A DNA stretch of 33,464 nucleotides, from positions 1-33,464 of the forward strand of contig JAPJRC010000018.1 in assembly GCA_030824805.1 (NCBI GenBank), given 5' to 3'. The stretch comes from Micavibrio sp. GTDB lineage: Bacteria; Pseudomonadota; Alphaproteobacteria; Micavibrionales; Micavibrionaceae. Positions 16,564 to 25,491 of the stretch are shown piece by piece; the stretch's first letter is position 1, and each line of letters begins with the position of its first letter. Below the pieces are notes generated by a model, which worked only from the letters and a program-made list of their open reading frames with translations, was not told the DNA's origin and ran no database searches. The position numbers and the translations under genes were made by a program.

Positions 16564-17826
16564 TCAGGGGCGTGTTTGCCCATCCCCCAGAACCTTGTAT
16601 TTAAATGTGCAAAGCTGGCGCACGCCAACCGGCCCACGCGCGTGCAGCTTGCCTGTGCCGATACCGATTTCCGCGCCGAAACCGAATTCACCGCCATCGG
16701 CAAACTGGGTGGAAGCGTTGTGCATGACGATCGCGCTGTCGACATTTGCAAGGAAATAATCAGCGGCGGTTTTGTCTTCCGTCAGGATGCTATCCGTGTG
16801 ATGCGAACCGTAATGATTGATATGCGCAACAGCTTCGCCGACATCCTTCACGAACTTAATACTGATCTTCTTGTCCAGATATTCGGTAGACCAGTCATCT
16901 TCCATAGCGGCCTTAATATTCTTGTTGAGCGCTTGTGCCATACCGTCTCCGACAATCTCAACACCCTCTTTTAAAAGCATGCCGATAATGTCACGGGCAA
17001 GGGAGGTATCCAGCTTTTCATCGAGCAAAAGCGATTCTGCCGCACCGCAAATACCTGTGCGCCGCAACTTGGCGTTTCTGATTACTGAGATTGCAAGTTC
17101 CGGTTTTGCAAATTGATGAACATATACGTGACAGTTGCCGTCCAGATGCGCGAATACGGGCATTTTGGCTTCATCCATCACACGGCCCGTAAGACCTTTG
17201 CCACCGCGCGGGATAAGAACATCAATCAAGCCTACGGCATTCAGCATATCGCTGACATGTGCGCGGTTCTGTTCAGGCACAATGCAAACGCAAGAAGAGG
17301 GAAGCCCGTTCTTTTGCAAAGCTTCGACAACAAGCGCATGAAGGGCGGTCGAAGAGTGAAAGCTTTCCGAGCCGCCGCGCAGGATGATGGCATTGCGGGA
17401 TTTCAACGCCAGAGCAGCCGCATCGATTGTAACGTTAGGACGTGATTCATAGATCATCCCGAGAACACCGATCGGAACAGATACTTTTTGAATGCGCAAA
17501 CCGTTAGGGCGCGTCCAGTCTTCCAGAATTTCACCAACTGGATTTTCGAGAGCGGAGATAATTCCAACGCTATCTGCGATGGACGATAGCCGCTCCTGCG
17601 TGAGGATAAGCCTATCAATCATCGCAGGCGTCAAGCCTTTTGATTGCGCCGCGTCGACATCAATTTTATTTGCGCTGAGAATATCGGAAACACGAGTGCG
17701 GAGAAGGTTTTGCAGGTCTGACAAAACTGCTGCGATTTGCATATCGCTTGCCTGCGAAAGCGAAAAGGCCGCAATACGGGCCTTTTGTCCGAGTGTCGTA
17801 ATAATGGATTTTTCACCCTGTTCCAT
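16564..17826 (-). CDS. proA: Gamma-glutamyl phosphate reductase
   Basis: ProA carries out the NADPH-dependent second step of proline synthesis, gamma-glutamyl phosphate to glutamate semialdehyde. The 420-residue protein is of normal length. The catalytic Cys is C260 in RRTGICGAAE, and the ESRPNVTIDAAALALKS stretch (127-143) is a family hallmark. proB is not adjacent; in many alphaproteobacteria it lies with obgE, elsewhere. It is followed one base later by nadD. The gap to the upstream atpF is 40 bp with no clear terminator, so the Fo genes may read into proA. Confidence 0.97.
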   Translation of the reverse strand: MEQGEKSIITTLGQKARIAAFSLSQASDMQIAAVLSDLQNLLRTRVSDILSANKIDVDAAQSKGLTPAMIDRLILTQERLSSIADSVGIISALENPVGEILEDWTRPNGLRIQKVSVPIGVLGMIYESRPNVTIDAAALALKSRNAIILRGGSESFHSSTALHALVVEALQKNGLPSSCVCIVPEQNRAHVSDMLNAVGLIDVLIPRGGKGLTGRVMDEAKMPVFAHLDGNCHVYVHQFAKPELAISVIRNAKLRRTGICGAAESLLLDEKLDTSLARDIIGMLLKEGVEIVGDGMAQALNKNIKAAMEDDWSTEYLDKKISIKFVKDVGEAVAHINHYGSHHTDSILTEDKTAADYFLANVDSAIVMHNASTQFADGGEFGFGAEIGIGTGKLHARGPVGVRQLCTFKYKVLGDGQTRP

Positions 17827-17866
17827 AAGGCTTTTTAACAGGTAGCGGTGAAATGCGAAAGTTTAA

Positions 17867-18361
17867 TTAGTTGAGGTACTTCGCAACGGAGGCAATCGCC
17901 TGATCCACCAGTTTTGTGCTCGCTTTGTCGTCGAGTGTCTTTTCAACGATTTCGCGTGTGGCCTTGATGGCCAGTTCAGCGGCATGGTTCTGGATGTCGG
18001 CAATGGCTTTTTCTTCTACGCGCTTCAGACGCTCAGCCAGTTGGGCCTCACGGCGCTCCATGGTTTCAGCAAGATCTGCTTCTGCGGCCTTCTGAACGGC
18101 GAGGGCGGACGCTTTGGCTTGTTCGATGATTTCGGCTGCGGCTTTTTCAGCGTCGCGCTGCTTCGTCTGGAATTCCGCGAGGAGTTCCTGCGCTTCTTTT
18201 TTCAGGCGCTCGGCTGTCTCGATATCGGCTTTGATTTCCGCGATCTTTTTATCTAGTGCGCCAACGATGGCCTTACCGCCGAATTTGACCGCGAGGAATA
18301 CGAAGACAACAAAGGAGATGGCAACCCATGCCGTAGTGTTGTGCTGAAGGATTTCCATCAT
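17867..18361 (-). CDS. atpF: F0F1 ATP synthase subunit b
   Basis: This is one of two peripheral-stalk subunits that hold F1 against the Fo rotor. The 164-residue protein has one N-terminal membrane helix (about 8-27) and a long Ala/Lys/Glu-rich coiled coil. It begins one base after the b' stop. It is distinguished from b' by its short N-terminus and typical N-terminal sequence. Confidence 0.93.
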   Translation of the reverse strand: MMEILQHNTTAWVAISFVVFVFLAVKFGGKAIVGALDKKIAEIKADIETAERLKKEAQELLAEFQTKQRDAEKAAAEIIEQAKASALAVQKAAEADLAETMERREAQLAERLKRVEEKAIADIQNHAAELAIKATREIVEKTLDDKASTKLVDQAIASVAKYLN

Positions 18362-18362
18362 G

Positions 18363-19097
18363 TTACGCTGCCTTTGCCTTATCTGCTATGGAATCCACGA
18401 TGGCTTTTGCCTTCTGGATATCGGCGCCAACGCCCGTGATCTTTTCGGCAGCAATGCTGGCAACTTCCGCTGCGACATTTTTCATGTCACCCATAGCGAT
18501 ATCTTTTTGAGCATTAACGCGGGCCTCGGCATCTTTAACGCCTTCATCCGCCTTTTTGCGGAAGGATTCAGCCTGTTCCGTAGCTTTTTTCTTGGCGGCG
18601 ATTTCAACATCCTGAACAGCCTTGATAGCGTTCGCACGCGCCATTTCGAGGTTTTTCTCATAAGAAAGACGAACATCTTCGGCTTGGTTACGCATACGCT
18701 CGGCTTCGTTCAGATTGCCTTTGATCATACCGTCACGCGCATCAACAACGCCGCCGATGGTAGGAAGGATATTTTTAGAGAATGCGATATAGAGAACGGC
18801 AAAAGATACCAGCAACCAGAAAATCTGGCTTGGATACGTGCTGATATTCAGCTGCGGCAAGCCGCCTTCACCATGTTCTTCAGATGCATGGACGGGATCT
18901 TCAGCCTCATCCGTGGCAGCTGCAGGGCCTGCTACATCATTCGGCGATGTCGCTTCTTCAGGCACCGTTGTCGCCGATGCACTTACGACTTCTTCAGAAG
19001 AAGCTTTTGCATCGGCCGCTGCAAAACCTTGTGCAGGCGACAGGGCCAGCGCAAGAGCAAGGGCAAGAACGGGAATGAAGCGCGACATCGTCGTCAT
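18363..19097 (-). CDS. F0F1 ATP synthase subunit b' with long exported-type N-terminus
   Basis: This is the second peripheral-stalk subunit, found in alphaproteobacteria, cyanobacteria and plastids. The protein has 244 residues, long for b'. Residues 1-28 look like a signal peptide (basic start, ALALALALAL core, GFA-A). An acidic, Ala/Pro-rich segment follows (about 29-78), then the membrane helix (about 90-110, FWLLVSFAVLYIAF) and coiled coil. Rhizobial b' also has an acidic N-terminal extension, but this one is longer. Whether the leader is cleaved is unknown. The gene lies between the c and b subunit genes. Confidence 0.9.
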   Translation of the reverse strand: MTTMSRFIPVLALALALALSPAQGFAAADAKASSEEVVSASATTVPEEATSPNDVAGPAAATDEAEDPVHASEEHGEGGLPQLNISTYPSQIFWLLVSFAVLYIAFSKNILPTIGGVVDARDGMIKGNLNEAERMRNQAEDVRLSYEKNLEMARANAIKAVQDVEIAAKKKATEQAESFRKKADEGVKDAEARVNAQKDIAMGDMKNVAAEVASIAAEKITGVGADIQKAKAIVDSIADKAKAA

Positions 19098-19107
19098 GAT
19101 CTATATC

Positions 19108-19335
19108 TTAGAGGCCGAACAGGATCAGCAGAGAGATACCGAGACAGAAAATCGCGAGAGCTTCTGTAACAGCAAATCCGAAGATCAGCGTACCGAACAG
19201 GTTGCTTTGAACCGAAGGGTTACGGGAAACAGCTTCGTTGAAGGAGCTGAAGATCTTGCCGAGGGCCAGACCGATACCGAAGATCGGCAGCAGCGCGATT
19301 GCGGCAGACAGGATTTTGATTGTTTCGACGTCCAT
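19108..19335 (-). CDS. atpE: F0F1 ATP synthase subunit c
   Basis: Subunit c forms the rotor ring. The 75-residue hairpin of two membrane helices is joined by the polar loop SRNPSVQ. The proton-carrying carboxylate is E58 in FAVTEALAIF, and helix 1 has a Gly/Ala-rich face (GIGLALG). The residue after E58 is Ala and not Ser/Thr, which argues for proton and not sodium coupling. It is followed by b' after 10 bp. Confidence 0.96.
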   Translation of the reverse strand: MDVETIKILSAAIALLPIFGIGLALGKIFSSFNEAVSRNPSVQSNLFGTLIFGFAVTEALAIFCLGISLLILFGL

Positions 19336-19374
19336 TTTAGTTCCTCTTAGTTTTTAGGTTGAAAGGTTGGTTTA

Positions 19375-20121
19375 TTAGTGAGCCATTTCCACTGTGTCGC
19401 GCAGGTAAATGCAGCTAAGCAGTGCGAACACATAGGCCTGAACGAATGCTACGAAGATCTCGAAGCCGATCAGGAGCACATTGAAAAGCATCGGACCTAG
19501 GGATCCGAGCATACCGGCAATACCGGCGCCTACCATCATCACCGAAAATCCGGCGATAACTTTAACCATCAGGTGTCCGGCCAGCATGTTGATGAACAGA
19601 CGAAGCGACAGCGTCACAGGACGGCTGAGGTAGGAAATGATTTCGATAGGAATGATCAACGGAGCGAGCCACAACGGAACGCCGGGAGGGCAGAACAATT
19701 GCAGGAAGTGCAGACCGTGATTGACGAAGCCCATGATCGTAACAACAAAGAAAATGATCAGTGCAAGAATACCTGTGACGGCCACATGGCTGGTGTAGGT
19801 AAATGAGCCCGGGATCATTCCAAGCAGGTTTCCGAACAGAACCACGATAAAGAGCGTAAAGACGAGCGGGAAGTAGCGCATGCCCTTTTCGCCGACGTTA
19901 TCGCGGACCAGACTGGCGATAAATTTATACAATCCTTCGGCCACTAACTGTCCACGCGTCGGCACGATGGATTTTTTGGCCATCGCCAGCGTCAGAAGGG
20001 TCAAGGACCCGACAACGGCAACAGTCATCCACAGAGCGGAGTTGGTGAAGGAAAGGTCTACACCCCCAATGGTGAAGGGGACGAGCGGCTGAATTTCAAA
20101 CTGGTGAATAGGGTTCGCCAC
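19375..20121 (-). CDS. atpB: F0F1 ATP synthase subunit a
   Basis: Subunit a provides the proton half-channels of Fo. The 248-residue multi-helix membrane protein contains the essential Arg in SLRLFINMLAGHL and the C-terminal ALLSCIYLRDTVEMAH typical of alphaproteobacterial AtpB. The order atpI-atpB-atpE-b'-b is the usual one, with the F1 genes located elsewhere in the genome in this class. Confidence 0.97.
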   Translation of the reverse strand: MANPIHQFEIQPLVPFTIGGVDLSFTNSALWMTVAVVGSLTLLTLAMAKKSIVPTRGQLVAEGLYKFIASLVRDNVGEKGMRYFPLVFTLFIVVLFGNLLGMIPGSFTYTSHVAVTGILALIIFFVVTIMGFVNHGLHFLQLFCPPGVPLWLAPLIIPIEIISYLSRPVTLSLRLFINMLAGHLMVKVIAGFSVMMVGAGIAGMLGSLGPMLFNVLLIGFEIFVAFVQAYVFALLSCIYLRDTVEMAH

Positions 20122-20140
20122 GTTTTACAGTCTCTCTGTT

Positions 20141-20479
20141 CTACGATTCATTTTGCGAGCGTTTATTAGCGTCTTTCTCTGCGGATTGCAAGCTGTTAGA
20201 GCCGATTGCGGTGCCCAAATTCTGAGATAATTTGTATAAGTTAAAACAGGCCGCAACAATGCCCAAAATAACGAAGATAATCAGGATGGTAGGCGCAGTT
20301 CCAAAGTAGTTGTCCAGGGTCCATCCCATGAAGCCCGAACCAAGCAAAACACCTAGCATTTCCATAAATGCGCGAATGCCTTGGTTCATTTCGTTGTTAA
20401 AGCGGGGCGGATTAACGGGATTCTGCTCTTTGTAGCGGGCCTGTGCAGCCTGGATACGGTCCTCAAGATCGTTAGACAT
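20141..20479 (-). CDS. atpI: ATP synthase accessory protein AtpI
   Basis: This 112-residue protein has two membrane helices (about 38-55 and 62-85), with GSGFMGWTLDNYFGTAP between them, matching the AtpI/AtpZ group. Members help assemble the c-ring or handle magnesium. It heads the Fo cluster. GGAATG lies just before its ATG, and the VOC gene ends 14 bp upstream, so Fo expression may come partly from transcription through that gene. Confidence 0.9.
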   Translation of the reverse strand: MSNDLEDRIQAAQARYKEQNPVNPPRFNNEMNQGIRAFMEMLGVLLGSGFMGWTLDNYFGTAPTILIIFVILGIVAACFNLYKLSQNLGTAIGSNSLQSAEKDANKRSQNES

Positions 20480-20493
20480 GAATCATTCCATTC

Positions 20494-20901
20494 CTATGCG
20501 CCTGGAAATTGAGACATATCCATGAAGAACGGCTCCCAGATATGGCCGTCAAGATCCTGGAAACCTTGCGTGTACATAAATCCATGGTCCTGCGGATCTC
20601 TGTAAGTGTTACCGCCGCCAGCAACGGCGCGGGCCACCATATCGTCGGCGGCAGGGCGACTGTCCAGAGAAAGCGCCACAAGAACTTCGCTGCTTTTCTT
20701 GGCGTCTGAAATAGGTTGTTTGATGAAGCTTGCGAAATAAGGCTCCGCCAGAAGCATAGCGAACATGTTTTCGCCCAAAATCATGCAGGTGGCGTTTTCA
20801 TTGGTGAATTGCGGATTGAACGTAAAACCCAGCGCCGTGAAAAAGGTAATGGATTTTTGCAGATCTTTAACCGGCAGATTGATGAATATCTGTTTGACCA
20901 T
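20494..20901 (-). CDS. VOC-family (glyoxalase/bleomycin resistance/dioxygenase) protein
   Basis: This 135-residue protein consists of one vicinal-oxygen-chelate domain of two beta-alpha-beta-beta-beta units. It opens with IFINLPVKDLQKSITFFTALGF and ends with FQDLDGHIWEPFFMDMSQFP, typical of the lactoylglutathione lyase-like group often annotated as extradiol dioxygenase-like. A strong AGGAGG lies seven bases before the chosen ATG at 20901; the frame upstream of it is non-coding. The substrate is unknown. It sits between smc and atpI, and no functional link to either is evident. Confidence 0.9.
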   Translation of the reverse strand: MVKQIFINLPVKDLQKSITFFTALGFTFNPQFTNENATCMILGENMFAMLLAEPYFASFIKQPISDAKKSSEVLVALSLDSRPAADDMVARAVAGGGNTYRDPQDHGFMYTQGFQDLDGHIWEPFFMDMSQFPGA

Positions 20902-20929
20902 CGCATTCCTCCTGTAGTGACAGGGGATG

Positions 20930-23900
20930 TTACTCTGCGGCTTCCAGGAAGTCGAGCTGTTGCTTGGCAAGGTCGACAGAGACCAACTGCGATACACCGC
21001 GCTCGGACATTGTCACGCCATACAAGCGGTCCATACGCGCCATCGTCAAGCGGTGGTGCGTAATAACTAGGAAGCGTGTTTCGCCACGTGCCGCCAAATC
21101 ATCCAACACGTTGCAGACGCGATCGACGTTTGCATCGTCAAGCGGCGCATCGATCTCGTCGAGGACGCAGATAGGCGACGGGTTCGTCAAGAACATAGCG
21201 AAGATCAACGCGATAGACGCAAGCGTCTGTTCACCGCCCGAAAGCAGCGACAAAGACTGCAATGTCTTACCCGGAGGCTGCGCGAAGATTTCGAGGCCAG
21301 ATTGCAACGGATCGTCGGATTCGATCAGCTGCAAATGCGCCTGACCGCCATTAAACAATTTTACGAACAGTTCCTTAAAGTGACCGTTCACCGTTTCAAA
21401 GGCTGCCGTTAAACGTTCGCGCGCTTCCTTGTTCAGCTTGTCGATACCGCCACGTAGTTCTTCGATGGCTTGCGTCAGATCATCGCGCTCTTTGAAGATC
21501 GTTCCGAGTTCGGATTCCAGTTCTTCGGCTTCCTGTTCCGCCTGAAGGTTTACAGGGCCGATCTGGTCACGTTCGCGAACAAATTTATCCTTTTGGCTTT
21601 TCAGGGGTTCAATGGCGGGCAGGTGTGCTTCATCACTGAAGTCCGCAGCGACGGCGAACTCTTTCAGTTCTTCAGGACGCTTTTCAAATTGTTCGGCAAT
21701 TCCGGAAACTATGCTGTCCAGCAATTCTTGTGCGGATTGTACAAGTGCCTGCGAGTGCGCGCGAAGTTCACGCGCTTCTGTTTGAACATTCTCAGCTTCT
21801 TTCAATGCGCGGCTGGTTTCGGCAAGCTCGCTTTCTACCTTGGCAAGATTATCGGCGGCTTCGTTGCGGGCCTTTTCAAGGTGATGAATTTTGTTCATCA
21901 GATCTTCACGGTTGCCATCCATCGCTTCCGGACGGTTTTCCATTTCGGAGACACGGTCCTTGAGCATCGTTTCGCGCTCTTCCAGATCCTTCATACGCTC
22001 TTTCGAACGGATAGAACGATTGGTGTGGTGATTGCGTTCATCGGCAATCACATGCATACGCGCCATACGACGGCCTTGCTCTTGTTGCAATGTGTCGAGC
22101 GAGCGTACGGCTGCGTTATAGCTGTCACGGGTATCGGAAAGATTTGTACGCAGCTGCTCAACCTCGGCTGCGTGAGAAGCCATCATGTCTTCGTTGTAGG
22201 CAGACAGTTCTTCTTTAAACTTAACAATGTTCTCGCGGTAAGAAACCGTGTCTTCTTCGGTACGCTTCAAAGCGTCTTCCAGTTTTGCAATCTCTGCAAA
22301 CAAGCCGGAACGCTGTTCCGTCAGACGATTCAGACGGGACTGGCTGCCATTCAGCTCTTGCTCTTTTGAACGCAGGCTGGAGCGAAGACCATCAAGCTTT
22401 GACTGGATTTCTTTTTGCTTTTCCTGTGCCGCATTTGCCTTGTCTGCAGATTCCAGATACGCCCAGTCGGCATCAGGCTTTTCCGCCGTCAACTCTTCGA
22501 GACGGTTTTTCTGCTGCATCTGGATAGCATGGCGATCCGACGCCGCCGCCTTGATGTGCAGACCATCCCAACGCCAGTAAGCGCCATCGAGAGAAACAAT
22601 AGATTGGCCAGGTTTTAGTTGCGGTGCGATGCCATCGCCCTGATCTTGCGTATCGACAACGGCGATAAAGTCCAGTGCGCGTTTCAGGTAAGCAGGCGCC
22701 TGAACGTGCGGCTCAAGCTTGCGCGTGCCCGAAGGCAGGGCAGGTGTTTCAATAGAGTCTGCCGCAAAATCGAGGAACACGCTCGGCGCTTCTTTGTCTT
22801 TCGAAGCCATAAGCGTATCGCCGAGCGCGCGGGAAAGTGCTTTTTCAAAACCTTTGTCCGGCTTAATATCATCCAGAACCGGTTTGAACAGGCTTTGCGT
22901 GTCGGCATTAAGGATACGCTCAAGCGCCCTGATTTCGGATTCGATTTCCGATTTCTTGCGCTCGTTCTCTTGGCGTTGCTGGCGGGCGAATTCCAGCTCT
23001 TCGCGTGCTTTGGCGATTTCCGTCTCGGCTGTTTCCAAAGATGTGCGCAGCTCGGCCGTTTCCTGCTCAAGCGTAACGATGGAGGACTTCAGGCCCTCGA
23101 CTTCATCGTTGGAATCGAATTGGGACTTGGCGCGGGCTAGATCGTCGGACAGTTTCTCCTGACGCTCTTCCGCAACCAGCATGCGGCTCTGGTCGGCACT
23201 GATCTGCTGTTCGATACGCTGACGTGCGGCGCGTGTCTCGGCCGTTTTCTGCATAAAGCTTTCATAATCGGCTTCGAGCTTCAGAACTTTTTCTTCCAGA
23301 TCGGCCTTGATAGCCTTCTTTTGATCGAGGTCGGATTCTTCGTTGCGACGGCTCTCGGACAAAATGCGCTGCTCTTCTTCAAGGCGCGCGAGAATATCGG
23401 CGCTTTCCTTCAGGCTTTGTGCTTCATGTTCGCGGTCGGCGATCGTTTGTTTGTGCTGGGCGCGCGCTTCTTCCAACTGGTTCTGAAGGTCGCGCTCCTT
23501 GTCTTCAAGACGCTGCAGCTCCATTTTGTGCGCTTGCAGGGCTGCGGCAGCTTCTGCTTCGGCCTTGCGAAGCGGAGGAAGATCTTCCGCCTGCTGGTTT
23601 TGCGTGCGTGTCAGTTGAACAACGGTTGCCATATGCTCGGCAACCTTGCTTTCCGCTTCACCGAAAGTTTTGCGGGCTGCGTCCGCACGGTTAACCTGAA
23701 TGCGCCATTCCAGATAGGCGATGGTCGTTTCCAGATCGCGGATTTGCGTCGACAGGTTCTTGTATTTCTGCGCCTGACGAGATTGCTTTTTTAGTGTGTT
23801 ATAACGGCTTTCCATGCTGCCGACGAGGTCTTGCACGCGTTGCAAATTCTGGTCGGCGGCACGCAGGCGAAGTTCGGCTTCGTGGCGACGGACATAAAGA

Positions 23901-24418
23901 CCGGAAACGCCGGCGGATTCTTCCAGAACGATACGGCGTTCCTGCGGTTTGGCGTTTATCATCGCCGTAACGCGACCTTGCGATACCATGGCCGGAGAAT
24001 TTGCGCCCGTTACCGTATCAGCGAACAACATCTGCACATCGCGTGCGCGGCATGTCTTGCCGTTTATTTTGTATAACGAACCTTGGTCACGTTCGATACG
24101 GCGTGTGACTTCAATTTCGTCGGAATCGTTGTATTGCGGAGGCGCGGTGCGTGTGGAATTGTTCAGTACCAGAGAAACTTCGGCAAAGTTACGGGCAGGG
24201 CGGGCAGAGGTACCGGCAAAGATAACGTCTTCCATACCGCCTCCGCGCATGCGTTTGGCGGAGTTTTCACCCATGACCCAGCGAAGCGCTTCGACCGTGT
24301 TCGACTTGCCGCAGCCGTTCGGACCGACGATCCCGGTCAAACCAGGGCCGATCTCGACTTCCGTCTTGTCGACGAAAGATTTAAAGCCGCTGAGGCGAAG
24401 TTTTTCGAACTGGATCAT
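20930..24418 (-). CDS. smc: Chromosome segregation protein SMC
   Basis: SMC is the ATPase core of the condensin complex that folds and separates chromosomes, working with ScpA and ScpB. The 1162-residue protein has an N-terminal head with Walker A GPNGCGKS (32-39) and coiled-coil arms on either side of a hinge (about 500-636). The C-terminal head has signature LSGGEQ (about 1059) and Walker B CVLDEIDAPLDD (about 1086). Length and layout are normal. The dsbA-like gene directly upstream is a conserved neighbour in alphaproteobacteria. Confidence 0.98.
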   Translation of the reverse strand: MIQFEKLRLSGFKSFVDKTEVEIGPGLTGIVGPNGCGKSNTVEALRWVMGENSAKRMRGGGMEDVIFAGTSARPARNFAEVSLVLNNSTRTAPPQYNDSDEIEVTRRIERDQGSLYKINGKTCRARDVQMLFADTVTGANSPAMVSQGRVTAMINAKPQERRIVLEESAGVSGLYVRRHEAELRLRAADQNLQRVQDLVGSMESRYNTLKKQSRQAQKYKNLSTQIRDLETTIAYLEWRIQVNRADAARKTFGEAESKVAEHMATVVQLTRTQNQQAEDLPPLRKAEAEAAAALQAHKMELQRLEDKERDLQNQLEEARAQHKQTIADREHEAQSLKESADILARLEEEQRILSESRRNEESDLDQKKAIKADLEEKVLKLEADYESFMQKTAETRAARQRIEQQISADQSRMLVAEERQEKLSDDLARAKSQFDSNDEVEGLKSSIVTLEQETAELRTSLETAETEIAKAREELEFARQQRQENERKKSEIESEIRALERILNADTQSLFKPVLDDIKPDKGFEKALSRALGDTLMASKDKEAPSVFLDFAADSIETPALPSGTRKLEPHVQAPAYLKRALDFIAVVDTQDQGDGIAPQLKPGQSIVSLDGAYWRWDGLHIKAAASDRHAIQMQQKNRLEELTAEKPDADWAYLESADKANAAQEKQKEIQSKLDGLRSSLRSKEQELNGSQSRLNRLTEQRSGLFAEIAKLEDALKRTEEDTVSYRENIVKFKEELSAYNEDMMASHAAEVEQLRTNLSDTRDSYNAAVRSLDTLQQEQGRRMARMHVIADERNHHTNRSIRSKERMKDLEERETMLKDRVSEMENRPEAMDGNREDLMNKIHHLEKARNEAADNLAKVESELAETSRALKEAENVQTEARELRAHSQALVQSAQELLDSIVSGIAEQFEKRPEELKEFAVAADFSDEAHLPAIEPLKSQKDKFVRERDQIGPVNLQAEQEAEELESELGTIFKERDDLTQAIEELRGGIDKLNKEARERLTAAFETVNGHFKELFVKLFNGGQAHLQLIESDDPLQSGLEIFAQPPGKTLQSLSLLSGGEQTLASIALIFAMFLTNPSPICVLDEIDAPLDDANVDRVCNVLDDLAARGETRFLVITHHRLTMARMDRLYGVTMSERGVSQLVSVDLAKQQLDFLEAAE

Positions 24419-24442
24419 CTTACTCTTTTATCTCTCTACGCC

Positions 24443-25312
24443 TTATTCGACGGCAGGGGCCGCGCCAACTGCATCACCGGACACTTTACGGAATACGCGT
24501 TCGAATTCGGCCAGAGGCTGCGCACCGGAAATTACTTCCGCACCGTCGTTGATGATGAAGGTCGGTGTCGCACTGATCTTCCATTTGTCCTGCGCAGCTT
24601 GCATGGATTCCGCCATTTTTTCTTTCAGTTTCGGCTCTGCATGGCAGGCATCGAATGTGGCGTCACTCATACCGGCAAGCTTCGCGTTCTGCTTGAGCGC
24701 AGGCATGTAATCGAGCGAACCGGCCCAGTGTTCTTGCGTCTTAAACAGCAGACCAACAAAGCTCTCGTATTTGCTTTCCGGCAGGCAGCGCGCGGTCAGC
24801 GATGCTTTCAGGGCAGGGTCGTTCAGAGGGAATTCGCGGAATTCAAAGAAAACCTTACCCGTATCGATGTATTTGCTCTTGAGTTCTGGCAGCACATCAT
24901 TGTGGAAGTGCGCACAGTGGCTGCAGGTCAACGAAGCGTATTCAATGATTTTGATAGGCGCATCCGCTGAACCTATCGTGCGCGGTGCAAAAACTTTATC
25001 TATATCAATACTGACTGCCTCAGCCGGTACAGCCACAGATGTTTCAGCCGGAACAGGCGTGGCTTCAACAGGTGCCTCTGCCTGTTCTGTTACAGGCTGG
25101 GTGTCGGGAACGGCATTGCCTTGCTCGTCGGTTGCAATTTCGTTTTCAGCAGGAACGGTGGCATCGCTGGTAATTTCAGCAGTTTCCGGCAGAGCATCCA
25201 TCGGAGCCTGTTTGTTATACAGGTAAAGGCCCAAAACAGCCGCGCCTATAATCGCCACGATGGCAAGACCAACAAGCAATCCATTTCCGGCAGTCGATTT
25301 TTTAAAGTTCAT
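24443..25312 (-). CDS. Membrane-anchored DsbA-family thiol-disulfide protein
   Basis: From the ATG at 25312 this is a 289-residue protein. It has a basic N-terminus, one membrane helix (about 11-32), an acidic Pro/Glu/Val-rich linker (about 35-105) and a DsbA/Com1-like thioredoxin domain. The active site is C130-S-H-C133, and the cis-Pro loop is SATPTFII. It is predicted to face the periplasm and act in disulfide formation or isomerisation. An ATG ten codons upstream (25342) is possible, but it would put an acidic leader before the helix. Confidence 0.9.
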   Translation of the reverse strand: MNFKKSTAGNGLLVGLAIVAIIGAAVLGLYLYNKQAPMDALPETAEITSDATVPAENEIATDEQGNAVPDTQPVTEQAEAPVEATPVPAETSVAVPAEAVSIDIDKVFAPRTIGSADAPIKIIEYASLTCSHCAHFHNDVLPELKSKYIDTGKVFFEFREFPLNDPALKASLTARCLPESKYESFVGLLFKTQEHWAGSLDYMPALKQNAKLAGMSDATFDACHAEPKLKEKMAESMQAAQDKWKISATPTFIINDGAEVISGAQPLAEFERVFRKVSGDAVGAAPAVE

Positions 25313-25395
25313 AGATAAAGGCCCTTCTTCGCCGATTGTCATAAATATGACGGGTTAGACTTAAACATAATTCTTTTGGAAATCCAGATTAAAAT

Positions 25396-25430
25396 GCGTG
25401 TTTCGGACTGTTTTTGTCAACAAAACACGC
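25396..25430. repeat. Hairpin-forming inverted repeat in the gap between the OmpA-domain gene and the dsbA-like gene
   Basis: GCGTGTTT (25396-25403) and AAACACGC (25423-25430) form a perfect 8-bp stem with a 19-base loop. On the minus strand it is followed by ATTTTAAT, which would make it a moderate terminator for the OmpA-domain gene. A TTGACA on the same strand lies in the loop (25415-25420), but no good -10 is found at the right distance. The rest of this 179-bp gap shows nothing clear. Confidence 0.4.
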
Positions 25431-25491
25431 TTGGCCAAAGGCCCTTATCCACACCGGAAAACACCTGAAATCAGAGGGTTCTAGAGATTCT

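Noticed and set aside
20930..24418. Long reading frames on the plus strand opposite smc (for example 21470-22369, 24083-24970)
   Set aside because: They lie antisense to a full-length, well-conserved SMC gene and have the Phe/Leu/Arg-rich composition typical of reverse frames. None has family motifs.
25445..25453. Perfect DnaA-box-like TTATCCACA
   Set aside because: It is a single copy with no cluster, no AT-rich unwinding region and no origin-linked genes. One match in a window of this size is close to chance expectation.
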